A DNA stretch of 16,176 bases from Spirochaetota bacterium (lineage in GTDB: Bacteria > Spirochaetota > Spirochaetia > SZUA-6): the NCBI GenBank assembly GCA_003641675.1, contig QNBI01000004.1, positions 1-16,176 of the forward strand. Direction: 5' to 3'. Each line of letters opens with the position of its first letter. Position 1 is the stretch's first letter. This document shows, piece after piece, positions 1 through 7,695 of the stretch. The notes under the pieces were generated by a model. That model did not search any database. It was not told where the DNA came from and saw nothing but the letters and a program-made list of their open reading frames with translations. The translations under genes and the position numbers were made by a program.

Positions 1-1046
1 CTGTATATTCTTAAAAATGACGATGAATCCCAATTCACAAGAGGTGTAACCTTAACGGGATAGTTCATGGCAATTAAAGATGTGGGATCAAAATTGATAA
101 AGAAAAATTCCTGTTTTACATCCACTCTGTCTATATATCCCGGGTCTTTCATTATTACTTTGGTATCCGGCACTGTTATAGGAGGGGTATTTTTCTCATC
201 CTCGCTGGAACGGTAAAAACCCCTTCCGGATGAATAACCGGAAAGGACAAATCTCCGCAGGAGTATCCGCTGAGAAGGGCCCTCTTTGCGGAAAAGCATA
301 ACCAGGTCATCGGAAACTTCAATCTCGCTTTCCAGCTTAATGTAGTTGGAAAAATCGAACCTAAAAAGTGTCGGTTTCATTAATCCGCCGCCTGTCTTTA
401 CAGCCCCTTCGCTGTATCTGGCAAAGAGAAAAAAGATTAGTATAAGAAAAAGCGGAACAATAACCCATACATACGAAAGGAGGTTTCTTAGTCTCCCCTC
501 ATCTGCAAGAAAGATAATAACAATCTCAAGAATAACAAAAATAACCACACTCAGTGCAAACAGGGAAGGATGCGGATATAAATCTATTCTAAAGTGGGCT
601 TGCCTCCAGAAAACAAGAATCAGCAGAATAGAGTTTACACCTACTTCTGCAAAGGGAAATGTTTTATAGCGCAGGGCTAAAAAATTAAAGAGCCATACCG
701 TTAAGAAGGGCACTAAAGAAGGATAAAAGTCCTTATCAAAATTAAAAAAAAGAAAATCCGATGAGATTCCCGGTGCAATATTCTCACCAATACGGAAAAA
801 AATAAAGGAGACTATTCTCAGCAGAATTGGAACTAATGCTATTATTATTAAGGCAGGCAACAGGCGGAGTTTGGTCTTTTCGAACCAGACTGCCAGAGCT
901 ATGGCCAGAATAAAAGCTCCGCTTAAAAAGTCTATGTCCACAATGTCGCTCACCTGCAGAAATACATTAAAGAGTAGATAGTAGAGGACTGTATTTCTTA
1001 ATAGAAACAGCGCTGTTTTCCTGCCGCTTTTAAATTTTATAGGCAT
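1..1046 (-). CDS. TgpA-like transmembrane transglutaminase, N-terminal part (3' end beyond window)
   Basis: The frame is open from ATG at 1046 to the window edge (348 codons), so only the N-terminal part is visible. It has about seven hydrophobic segments (near residues 11-31, 42-56, 62-84, 110-125, 137-150, 161-181 and 191-209), then a polar region with the segment LLRRFVLSGYSSGRGFY (262-278). That segment resembles the 'RG..f..Y.G..W' region that precedes the transglutaminase core in TgpA/DUF3488 proteins. The catalytic Cys-His-Asp domain would lie outside the window and was not seen. The start overlaps the upstream DUF58 gene by 17 bp, and the MoxR-DUF58-TgpA order is a well-known bacterial module at the cell envelope. 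The family call rests on topology plus context. A different polytopic membrane protein is possible. Confidence 0.75.
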   Translation of the reverse strand, partial: MPIKFKSGRKTALFLLRNTVLYYLLFNVFLQVSDIVDIDFLSGAFILAIALAVWFEKTKLRLLPALIIIALVPILLRIVSFIFFRIGENIAPGISSDFLFFNFDKDFYPSLVPFLTVWLFNFLALRYKTFPFAEVGVNSILLILVFWRQAHFRIDLYPHPSLFALSVVIFVILEIVIIFLADEGRLRNLLSYVWVIVPLFLILIFFLFARYSEGAVKTGGGLMKPTLFRFDFSNYIKLESEIEVSDDLVMLFRKEGPSQRILLRRFVLSGYSSGRGFYRSSEDEKNTPPITVPDTKVIMKDPGYIDRVDVKQEFFFINFDPTSLIAMNYPVKVTPLVNWDSSSFLRIY

Positions 1047-2406
1047 TTACTCTTCCCTTTTTAAACCTGCTTCCCCTGTTGGAATCTTTATCTGCCCCTC
1101 TAAATGTTCCTCTAAACTTACCATACTTAGACAGTTCTGCATTCAGAACCTCTTTAAAAGCTTTCTCTGCTTGCTTAAGGTTATAATTAGCTCTTCCGTA
1201 CTTAGTACGACCTTTACTTCCCGTCCTAAAAATAAAATCCTTAAAACCTCTCTTTTCAAGTTTATTAAAGATAAGAGTCTTAAAATAAATAGTCGCTGCC
1301 CAGCCCCTGTTAACAGAGGATTTTACATAGTATTCCAGCGAGGGAGAGCCGGGTGATGAAAAAATTATCACATGCATTTTTTTCCGTACCGGAAAATTTG
1401 CCTTTTCCGGATTCCTCTGCCAGGTTACTCCTGAGAGCATTCTAAGCAAATACTCACTCTTTTCCGGGTTAACCGGAACAGCCTGCTCTGCACCATGAAA
1501 GAGGAACAGAACTTCGGATCCTCCAGAGATTAACTCCATAATGTTAAGTCCGCACTCTTCCACTATGGCATCGAGATAATCCGCCCTTAGCTTCTCGGGG
1601 ATACCTGCATTTAAACCGGAGTCGAGAATAAATAGAATCTCGGACAAAGGTGGAGGAGTTTCCTCCCCTACTCTTAAAAATAATTCACCTGTATGCGCAA
1701 AGATCTTCCAGTTAAGTTTCCTTACATCGTCCCCGGGAAAATACTTCCTGACTTCAAGAAGCTCGTCGCTCCGTCTCTTACGAACGGAGTATCTGCTGCT
1801 CTCACCCCCTTCCTCCGAATAATCAGGCATCTCTCTATGCCCGGCAAGAAACGGATATACTACAACAGCTTCCGAAAATTCAAGGTTAATTACAGATTCT
1901 GTAAATTTTAGAATATCTCTACATACTACAGATACTACCCTGCTCTTATATATGCCTCTGTATTCCCCTTTCTTCGTTATAAAAGTTTCGTTAATTCCCC
2001 TTTTTAGTTCTGCATTAAACACAAGCGGAGCTCTGCCCGGGAAATGCATTCTGCATAAAAAATTAATCATAAAACCCGGCAGTATAACTCGGGGAAGCTC
2101 TATCCGCAGGCGAAGGCTTATATTCTCACCGGGGAATACTCCCCTGTAAGGCACACTGATATTTACACTCTCCGGCGTATTAAACAGAAAACGGCTTAAA
2201 ATGTGCTTTACAATATGGTTTCCTATAAAGGAATACAAAGATATAAGGAAAAAAGCGCATCCCCATAAAAGAGAGGCAAGGTCCATTCTTATATAACCCA
2301 GCACAGTTATTAGTACGGAGAGGAGGAAAAAGGCAAGGCCTCTTACGGTAAATGGGAAAATCCTTCCAATGCGAATTCTAATATTTAATTCTGGAGATTT
2401 CTGCAA
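1030..2406 (-). CDS. DUF58 domain protein
   Basis: A 458-residue protein with two membrane segments near the N-terminus (about 22-38 and 43-64), a beta-rich middle, and the DUF58 signature at residues 212-247. That signature contains VRKYFPGDDVRKLNWK, followed by LFLRVGEE. Behind it, ILFILDSG (257-264) begins a von Willebrand A-like fold with a degenerate metal site. The start is TTG at 2404-2406, supported by GGGAG 7 nt upstream; the next in-frame ATG would remove the first membrane segment. It overlaps the MoxR gene by 29 bp, so the two are probably translationally coupled. DUF58 proteins work with MoxR ATPases in envelope-related or chaperone-like complexes, and the exact substrate is unknown. 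The family call is firm; the role is inferred from context. Confidence 0.93.
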   Translation of the reverse strand: MQKSPELNIRIRIGRIFPFTVRGLAFFLLSVLITVLGYIRMDLASLLWGCAFFLISLYSFIGNHIVKHILSRFLFNTPESVNISVPYRGVFPGENISLRLRIELPRVILPGFMINFLCRMHFPGRAPLVFNAELKRGINETFITKKGEYRGIYKSRVVSVVCRDILKFTESVINLEFSEAVVVYPFLAGHREMPDYSEEGGESSRYSVRKRRSDELLEVRKYFPGDDVRKLNWKIFAHTGELFLRVGEETPPPLSEILFILDSGLNAGIPEKLRADYLDAIVEECGLNIMELISGGSEVLFLFHGAEQAVPVNPEKSEYLLRMLSGVTWQRNPEKANFPVRKKMHVIIFSSPGSPSLEYYVKSSVNRGWAATIYFKTLIFNKLEKRGFKDFIFRTGSKGRTKYGRANYNLKQAEKAFKEVLNAELSKYGKFRGTFRGADKDSNRGSRFKKGRVNAYKI

Positions 2407-3382
2407 CCGCTATCTCCCTTATTAAACTTCGCGGTTCAATCTTAATATCTTTAAGCCTTAACCTGTGACTCATGACAAGAGGGGCAAGATCCACAATATC
2501 CTGATCTATTACATAACCTCTTCCCTTTATAAGCGCATAGGCCTTTGCAGCCTTAACAAGCATGAGGCTCCCGCGCGGCGATACGCCGAGTTCTATTCCC
2601 CTGTGCTTACGGGTGGAAACGGCAATATTTACAGAGGCTTTAATAAGCCTCTCATCGCAGAACACCTTTTCCGCAGCAGTTTTACGTGCCTTTAATATTT
2701 CTTCTTTGGAACAGACAGTGTTAATTTTCGGAAGAACAGAATATGAAGGGTTATCCTTAACTATTTCGTACTCCGAAAGCGTATCCGGATAGCCTATCTC
2801 TATACGCATAAGGAACCTGTCCAGCTGAGCCAGAGGAAGCGGATAGGTGCCTTCCGTCTCTACAGGATTCTGTGTTGCAATTACATAAAAAAGAGAATCC
2901 ATCGGATAGGTCTTATTTCCCACAGTTACCTGATTTTCCGCCATTACTTCTAAAAGCGCAGACTGTACCTTCGGAGTCGTTCTGTTTATCTCATCCGCCA
3001 GAACAATATTAGCAAAAACAGGCCCCTTTAAAAATGTGAATTTTCTATTCTCCGGATTAAAAATATCCACTCCGGTAATATCATAGGGAAGTAAATCCGG
3101 AGTAAACTGAATCCTCTTAAAGAGGACCGTTGTTTTTCCTCTTTCGTTTCTAGATATGGAGCGCGCCATGGTTTTAGCGATAGTTGTTTTTCCCAATCCC
3201 GGCACATCATCTATAAGTATATGGCCTCCGGCAAAGAGCGTCGCTACGAGGTACTCTAAGACTTCCTGTTTCCCTCTAATTACCCTTTCCAGATTTTTTA
3301 TAAGTTGCACAGAGACTCTATAGGATTTTTTAAGTTCGTCGCTTAATTTTATCTGATCTTCCCTAATTAAAACTGCTGCCAT
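2378..3382 (-). CDS. MoxR-type AAA+ ATPase
   Basis: A 334-residue AAA+ ATPase of the MoxR (AAA_3) family. Visible motifs are Walker A PGLGKTT (61-67), Walker B VLADE (127-131) followed by INRTTPKVQSALLEVMAE, sensor-1 ATQNP (169-173) and the arginine region LDRF (187-190). The C-terminal lid follows, with SPRGSLMLVKAAKAYAL. MoxR ATPases are thought to remodel or activate partner proteins, usually the VWA or DUF58 protein encoded beside them, here the overlapping downstream gene. The gene lies 35 bp after the 161-residue protein gene in the same direction. No convincing Shine-Dalgarno sequence precedes the ATG at 3382, so the start is somewhat uncertain. The conserved core begins only near residue 30. 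Confidence 0.96.
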   Translation of the reverse strand: MAAVLIREDQIKLSDELKKSYRVSVQLIKNLERVIRGKQEVLEYLVATLFAGGHILIDDVPGLGKTTIAKTMARSISRNERGKTTVLFKRIQFTPDLLPYDITGVDIFNPENRKFTFLKGPVFANIVLADEINRTTPKVQSALLEVMAENQVTVGNKTYPMDSLFYVIATQNPVETEGTYPLPLAQLDRFLMRIEIGYPDTLSEYEIVKDNPSYSVLPKINTVCSKEEILKARKTAAEKVFCDERLIKASVNIAVSTRKHRGIELGVSPRGSLMLVKAAKAYALIKGRGYVIDQDIVDLAPLVMSHRLRLKDIKIEPRSLIREIAVAEISRIKY

Positions 3383-3417
3383 AACTTTACAAATTCTATC
3401 AGCTTACGGAGGAAGTT

Positions 3418-3903
3418 TCAATTAGAGGAATCGTTAAGGTAAGGATAATAGTTAAGAAGTGTCGCCTTCAGCCTGGCGGTGAGCAGAGAGAGACGGTCTA
3501 AGTTAAAAGGGAAGGTGTATGCTACGAGTCTTCTTAAGATATACTGTGTTTTATCCTTAAGCATATCCCTCGGGAAAAAACCTGACACCATCAGCCTGTC
3601 TTTAATAAATGGGACAAGATAACGGCGTACATGCACAATAAAAGATTCAAGCTCCTCCACTCCGTTGTATATTAAAGATATATCTTCCGGATAAACCCTG
3701 GTGAGAGAAACCATTTCGCGTATTTCACGAATGGTCTTTGCATCTATTGGAAGATCATCTATAAGTATGGCAAACCATGTCCGGTCAAAATGATCCTCGA
3801 AGACTTCGCGTATTTCACCTATCTGTTCCTCTATTATTCTTTCCCTGAAAGAAGACATTTTGAGTTTCTCTATTGTGTTCATCATTTTATCCGTATAAAA
3901 CAT
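3418..3903 (-). CDS. Unknown 161-residue protein at head of the MoxR operon
   Basis: I do not recognise this protein. It is soluble-looking, rich in charged and hydrophobic residues and probably mostly helical. The N-terminal half is acidic (around EEQIGEIREVFEDHFDRTW), the middle carries IDDLPIDAKTIREIREMV, and the C-terminal half is rich in Arg, Leu and Tyr. No signal peptide, membrane segment or metal motif is seen. The start could be the ATG at 3903 or one of two adjacent ATGs six and seven codons later; none has a clear ribosome-binding site. It lies 35 bp upstream of the MoxR gene on the same strand and is the first gene of the cluster. A partner or regulator role in the MoxR-DUF58-transglutaminase system is inference from position only. 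Confidence 0.75.
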   Translation of the reverse strand: MFYTDKMMNTIEKLKMSSFRERIIEEQIGEIREVFEDHFDRTWFAILIDDLPIDAKTIREIREMVSLTRVYPEDISLIYNGVEELESFIVHVRRYLVPFIKDRLMVSGFFPRDMLKDKTQYILRRLVAYTFPFNLDRLSLLTARLKATLLNYYPYLNDSSN

Positions 3904-3924
3904 TTTAAAACCAAACAGTTCTAA

Positions 3925-3953
3925 TGGTAATTTCGGCAGTTTATTAATATAAT
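3925..3953 (+). promoter_or_regulatory. Possible promoter for the cation efflux gene
   Basis: A perfect TATAAT lies at 3948-3953, about 70 bp before the ATG at 4023. The matching -35 position 17 bp upstream reads TGGTAA, only 3 of 6 consensus bases. The 119-bp gap between divergent genes is A+T-rich, so a chance match is quite possible. Confidence 0.3.
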
Positions 3954-4022
3954 CTTATACAATTAGTTTTTTTACTGGAATTTATACTCCCTGCAGGATT
4001 ATAGTTTAGCGTAGTAAAAAGC

Positions 4023-4964
4023 ATGAAAACAGACGAAGCAAGTATCAGCCTATATTCTAAAACCAGATACCGCCAGATACGAAGGGTTACTTTAATCGGC
4101 TCCGGATTAAACTTAATCTTAAGCGTCCTTAAAATCGGGGGAGGAATCCTGGGAAAAAGCCGGGCCTTAATTGCCGACGGCTTCCATTCGCTGTCGGATT
4201 TTTCTACAGATATAGCTGTTATTATAGGCACATCCCTAGCAAGCAAACCGAAGGATAAAACTCACGACTACGGTCATGGAAAATACGAAACGCTCTCCAC
4301 GTTTTTAATCGGCATTCTTTTAGGCATAGTAGGCTTTTTTATTGCAAAAAACGGAATACATATTATTATCCGGGCAGCAAACGGCGAGGTTCTCCAAAAA
4401 CCTGATATTATAACAGTCATTATTGCGGTTTTTTCTATAGTGTCAAAAGAACTCCTCTACAGGTACACCATAAAAAAGGGGATACTTTTAAACAGTTCCG
4501 CACTCAAAGCAAATGCAGTCCACCACAGAACGGATGCCTTCTCCTCAGTAGGTACTACCCTGGGAATTACCGGAGCAATAGTTTTAGGCAGAAAATGGAT
4601 AATTCTTGACCCTATTGCCGCCGTGGCAGTGGGCAGTTTAATAGTTTTTGCAGCCCTTCGTATAATAATTAAGGCTGTAAATGAGTTAATGGAATCATCT
4701 CTTTCCGATGAAAGCGAAGAGGAAATTATAGGGATAATAGGAAAAGTACCGGGCGTTCATGTACCGCACAACTTGAAAACAAGAAGAATCGGAAACGTTA
4801 TAGCAATAGATGTGCACATTCGGATAGACCAGAATTTGACAATTAAACAAGGCCACGAAATAGCTACCAATGCAGAGGTCGCGATTAAAGACAGATTCGG
4901 CTTGGACACTATTGTAAATGTGCACATGGAGCCGTACAGCGGGAAACCTACAGCAGCTAATTAA
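4023..4964 (+). CDS. Cation diffusion facilitator (CDF) family divalent metal efflux protein
   Basis: A 313-residue CDF transporter that would export divalent metal from the cytoplasm in exchange for protons. Membrane segments run through about residues 22-230. Two HxxxD motifs are visible, H55-D59 in helix 2 (ADGFHSLSD) and H167-D171 in helix 5 (HHRTD), plus the histidine-containing loop DYGHGKYETLS (82-92). The C-terminal cytoplasmic domain (about 232-305) has the usual ferredoxin-like pattern with VHIRID and VHMEP. In known family members an HD/HD tetrahedral site favours zinc, whereas FieF/YiiP has D in helix 2. Zinc is therefore the best guess, with iron or manganese not excluded. The gene stands alone between divergent and convergent neighbours. 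No clear Shine-Dalgarno sequence precedes the start. Confidence 0.94.
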   Translation: MKTDEASISLYSKTRYRQIRRVTLIGSGLNLILSVLKIGGGILGKSRALIADGFHSLSDFSTDIAVIIGTSLASKPKDKTHDYGHGKYETLSTFLIGILLGIVGFFIAKNGIHIIIRAANGEVLQKPDIITVIIAVFSIVSKELLYRYTIKKGILLNSSALKANAVHHRTDAFSSVGTTLGITGAIVLGRKWIILDPIAAVAVGSLIVFAALRIIIKAVNELMESSLSDESEEEIIGIIGKVPGVHVPHNLKTRRIGNVIAIDVHIRIDQNLTIKQGHEIATNAEVAIKDRFGLDTIVNVHMEPYSGKPTAAN

Positions 4965-4981
4965 TCAATTAACTTAAGGGC

Positions 4982-5028
4982 CGTAAGGTTTAAACTTGCT
5001 GTTATCACTTATAAGATAACCTTTACGT
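4982..5028. terminator. Inverted repeats between convergent genes, possible terminator
   Basis: In the 69-bp convergent gap, GTTATC (5001-5006) pairs with GATAAC (5015-5020) across 8 nt. An outer pair, CGTAAGG (4982-4988) with CCTTTACG (5020-5027), matches with one bulge. The nested structure suits a two-way terminator between the efflux gene and the CBM9-like gene. It lacks a clear U tract, so the call is weak. Confidence 0.3.
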
Positions 5029-5033
5029 AGAAA

Positions 5034-5708
5034 CTATTCCATAAATACAAGCTTTCCGAAATATTCCGGCCTGTGAAAATCGGGCACCTCTGCCTTAATC
5101 TTGTTCCAGGCTGCATAGTGAGGAATGCTCAGCTTATCACCGCACTTATACAAATTGGCTCTAAAAGAGTTAGCCTTTGCCCTGGGGAAATTATACAACT
5201 CGCCTAAATCTTTAAGGGATTCCTCAAAAAATAAAAAAGGGATGTAAATAGAGAGTTTCCACATATATGGGCCCTTTTTTTCTTTAAAAGGCTCTCTGCC
5301 CAGAGAAGAAAACCGTTTTATCTGCTCTATATTCTTCGAGGCTATCCACTTTCTGTCCTGTCGGGATGTTCCGAAACCGACAAGAGCAGTTCCTATGCAG
5401 TTAAACTCAAAATTGTAGTAACTGTTTCTACCTGCAGATAAAAAGAACTCCACACAGCTGTCCTCATAAACAGGATCATTTGTCTTGCTGTATACAGCTC
5501 TTATATATTCTTCTCTAACATTGTACTGCAGCAGCAGCCCTTTTTCTGTCCGGGCAATTTTAAAGGTTACTTGCGGCCGATAGGAATAGTCCTTCCACGG
5601 TATCTCATCTATGGAATAGACTTCTGTGATGCGTTCAAGGGCGCCGGAAACAGACTTCTCTGAGATGGGTTTTTCAATATTTGTAAAACGCACTTTTGCA
5701 GTCTTCAT
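5034..5708 (-). CDS. CBM9-like carbohydrate-binding domain protein, cytoplasmic
   Basis: A 224-residue protein that looks like a single carbohydrate-binding module family 9 (CBM9/DOMON-like) beta-sandwich. Supporting features are VYEDSCVEFFLS (80-91), YYNFEFNCIGT (97-107), a Trp-rich strand MWKLSIYIPF (149-158) and the typical closing PDFHRPEYFGKLVF (209-222). There is no signal peptide or membrane segment, which is unusual for a module normally found on secreted enzymes. The ATG at 5708 has AGG 7 nt upstream. It lies 19 bp downstream of gpsA in the same direction and so is probably co-transcribed. Its ligand and function are unknown; binding a sugar-containing or lipid-like ligand would be speculation. 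The fold assignment is from pattern recognition only. Confidence 0.75.
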   Translation of the reverse strand: MKTAKVRFTNIEKPISEKSVSGALERITEVYSIDEIPWKDYSYRPQVTFKIARTEKGLLLQYNVREEYIRAVYSKTNDPVYEDSCVEFFLSAGRNSYYNFEFNCIGTALVGFGTSRQDRKWIASKNIEQIKRFSSLGREPFKEKKGPYMWKLSIYIPFLFFEESLKDLGELYNFPRAKANSFRANLYKCGDKLSIPHYAAWNKIKAEVPDFHRPEYFGKLVFME

Positions 5709-5727
5709 TTATTAACCTGCTCCAACC

Positions 5728-6792
5728 TTACACTTTTGTAAGCCGCGAGAGTATATGTTTAAGTTCATCCACAGGCTCCTTTTCCCTGTTTAATATTTTG
5801 AATATGCCGTTTACAATAGGCAGTTCTAATTTATACTGGGCTGATAATTTGCGGGCACAGCGTGCTGCGGAAACCCCCTCCGGCATGTATCCCAATTCCG
5901 AAATGCGTAAAATTAGATCATCGATATTTTTGAAACTCTTAAGCAGATCTTTAAGTATAATTTCCCTTCCGAATTTCCTGTTTCTTCCGTATTTGCTCCG
6001 ACATGTAACATCAAGATCACCGACACCGGCAATAGAGGTGAAGGTTTCAGGGTGGGTTGAGCCTAACGCAATGCCCAATGCCTGTATTTCATTAAGTCCT
6101 GCTGCCAGTAAAAGCGATTCTGTATTATCACCGAAATTATCGGAAGATTCTTTTAATGCATCGAGAATACCGAAAGCTATCGCTATTACATTCTTTACAG
6201 CTGCACTTACCTGGACGCCTGTAACATCAAGTGACGGAAAAACAATCAAGTTACTCGATGAAAAAAGCTTACGGAACTTTATTGCATTTTTTCCGTTTTG
6301 CGAGGCACTTATAAGCCCTGTTAATTTCCCCCGGGCAACTTCTTCCGCATGGCTCGGCCCTGCAATGTACACAAGGTTGCCCTTATAAAATCCGGGAAGG
6401 TAATCCTCCAACACCTCTGTAATAAGCCGTACTCCGCGGTCTGTTTCGATAAACCCCTTTGTTAGAATTCCGATAAGAGTTTTTCCTTCACGTATATTGG
6501 GTACACCAAGTATCTTTTTAATAGTTTCAAGAATAAAGAGCGAAGGCACGACTAAAACAATATAATCTTTATCCTGCGCAACCTCCTCCGGCAGAGTGGA
6601 AGCCTTTATTCCCTTCGGCAGCCTAATGCCGGACAGGTATTTATCATTTTTAAGATTGATATTTATATCGTCTTTAACATCCTCTTCAAAACTCCAGATT
6701 TCTACCCTGTTTCCGTTCTCCTTTAAAACCTTTGCAACCGCCGTACCCCAGGCACCGGCGCCAAAAACTCCGACTTTTAAAACTTTCACCAT
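5728..6792 (-). CDS. gpsA: NAD(P)+-dependent glycerol-3-phosphate dehydrogenase
   Basis: A 354-residue GpsA, which interconverts dihydroxyacetone phosphate and sn-glycerol-3-phosphate, the backbone precursor of phospholipids, in the cytoplasm. The Rossmann motif GVFGAGAWG is at 8-16, the substrate-site segment YIAGPSHAEEVARG at 142-155, the catalytic lysine region AAVKNVIAIAFG at 197-208 (K200), and GVGDLDVTCRSKYGRNRKFG at 256-275. The protein is slightly longer than the roughly 330-340 residues of many bacterial forms, with an expanded segment around 278-300, which recalls spirochaetal versions. GGAG 5 nt before the ATG supports the start. It heads a two-gene unit with the CBM9-like gene. 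Confidence 0.97.
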   Translation of the reverse strand: MVKVLKVGVFGAGAWGTAVAKVLKENGNRVEIWSFEEDVKDDININLKNDKYLSGIRLPKGIKASTLPEEVAQDKDYIVLVVPSLFILETIKKILGVPNIREGKTLIGILTKGFIETDRGVRLITEVLEDYLPGFYKGNLVYIAGPSHAEEVARGKLTGLISASQNGKNAIKFRKLFSSSNLIVFPSLDVTGVQVSAAVKNVIAIAFGILDALKESSDNFGDNTESLLLAAGLNEIQALGIALGSTHPETFTSIAGVGDLDVTCRSKYGRNRKFGREIILKDLLKSFKNIDDLILRISELGYMPEGVSAARCARKLSAQYKLELPIVNGIFKILNREKEPVDELKHILSRLTKV

Positions 6793-6842
6793 AGCTTCTC
6801 CGTTTCTTATTTTAGGCTTATTATCCGTTTGCCCATTACTGT

Positions 6843-6873
6843 ATAATATTTATTCGTAGTTATTAAAAGTCAA
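6843..6873 (-). promoter_or_regulatory. Possible gpsA promoter
   Basis: On the minus strand TTGACT (6868-6873; 5 of 6 consensus) is followed after 19 bp by TATTAT (6843-6848; 5 of 6), about 50 bp upstream of the gpsA ATG. The spacer is longer than the ideal 17 bp, so this is a candidate only. Confidence 0.42.
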
Positions 6874-6968
6874 ATCACTGAGAAAGGTAAAAAAGGCTTA
6901 ATTGTCGTGGTATCTGGACTTGGAAAACTACTGCATTAGTTTGACGTAAACCAATTTAATAGACTAAA

Positions 6969-7175
6969 ATGCAGTATATTAATTTGTGTGCCTATATTGC
7001 CGGTTGGTTCAAAAGACTTAATACTGTTGATGTTTTAGATCCTACATCATCAAAGCACATTATTTACTGTGATACACCTGATAATCCTGTTGATCTTGCT
7101 GCAGCAGGCTCATATGCTTATATTTGCGACAGATATGGCAGTTTAAAAATTACTAACCTAAGGGCGGATTATTAA
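6969..7175 (+). pseudogene. Fragment of an LVIVD-repeat beta-propeller protein
   Basis: This 68-codon open frame reads like one blade of an LVIVD-repeat propeller: a VDVLDP strand (about residues 21-26), then DTPDNPVDLAAAGSYAYICD, then a Gly-Ser-Leu-Lys-Ile-Thr strand. These match the family pattern 'vDvsdP...g.a..vavsGnyAYvad...GL.ivD'. Full proteins carry many such blades and a signal peptide. Here only about one remains, with no signal sequence and no ribosome-binding site, and stop codons flank it. I read it as a decayed remnant rather than a working small gene. The match is from memory of the family pattern. Confidence 0.5.
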
Positions 7176-7219
7176 ATTTTAGGCGGCCATTTCCAGATTT
7201 AGCTTCTGCGTAAGAAAAC

Positions 7220-7450
7220 CTAACCAATAAACTTAAAAAGCACTGTTATTGCAATAAGAATACCTAATCCTATATTCATAAAAGTAAACATCATGGTAAA
7301 ACGTTTGTTTAAATCTTCGAAGCGCTTATCCATATAGTGGATTAAATCTTCGAATCGTTTATCCACGGCTTCGAAGCGCTTATTTACAGTCTCGAATCGT
7401 TTATCCACGGCTTCGAAGCGCTTATCTACAGCTTCGAACCGCTTATCCAT
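7220..7450 (-). CDS. Heptad-repeat coiled-coil protein with C-terminal membrane anchor
   Basis: From the ATG at 7450 this 76-residue product has seven KRF-containing units: five exact heptads of the form (D/N)KRF-E-x-(V/L) at residues 2-36, a short break (IHYM), then two more units (41-52). A single hydrophobic helix follows at about 54-75. It should be a parallel coiled coil displayed from a membrane. Similar small repeat proteins with C-terminal anchors occur in spirochaetes and other bacteria, and their function is unknown. The same frame stays open for 27 codons upstream (7451-7531), encoding plausible coil sequence (around KSDIRTLAELVKQGFEH) but no ATG, GTG or TTG before a TAA at 7532. 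The gene may thus have lost its original start. The ribosome-binding site at the ATG is weak. Confidence 0.6.
   Translation of the reverse strand: MDKRFEAVDKRFEAVDKRFETVNKRFEAVDKRFEDLIHYMDKRFEDLNKRFTMMFTFMNIGLGILIAITVLFKFIG
7343..7447 (-). repeat. Five tandem 21-bp repeats encoding KRF heptads
   Basis: Five imperfect 21-nt units in tandem each encode one heptad of the coiled-coil protein. They differ mainly at third codon positions and at the E-x-V/L end. Such arrays can expand or contract by slippage without breaking the frame. Confidence 0.8.
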
Positions 7451-7547
7451 ATGCTCAAAGCCTTGTTTTACAAGCTCTGCAAGAGTTCTAATATCACTTT
7501 TTATCTCAAGCTGTTGTTTCTCATAATTCTCTTACAGTATTAATTTA

Positions 7548-7564
7548 ATGTATATCATATACAT
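7548..7564. repeat. 17-bp perfect palindrome, possible operator
   Basis: ATGTATAT and ATATACAT are exact reverse complements separated by one central base (7556). The palindrome lies in the A+T-rich region upstream of the coiled-coil gene. It could be a binding site for a dimeric regulator or a relic; no second copy was noticed in the window. Confidence 0.5.
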
Positions 7565-7695
7565 CTACAATAGAAAAAAGGCACTTTTTTATGTTTTGCT
7601 TTTAAAATATCTCTTTTTTTGGTCGATTTTTATATCTTCAATATCCGGGACTGCAGGTTCGATATATCTGCTTAAACCTTATTATTCCAGCCATT

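Noticed and set aside
5696..6388. Long plus-strand open frame (230 codons) opposite gpsA
   Set aside because: It is the antisense shadow of gpsA, is rich in Ser and Pro as such shadows are, and has no family resemblance.
7571..7597. A-tract/T-tract hairpin as a terminator
   Set aside because: The stem is only A-T pairs around a short loop and no gene ends appropriately beside it.
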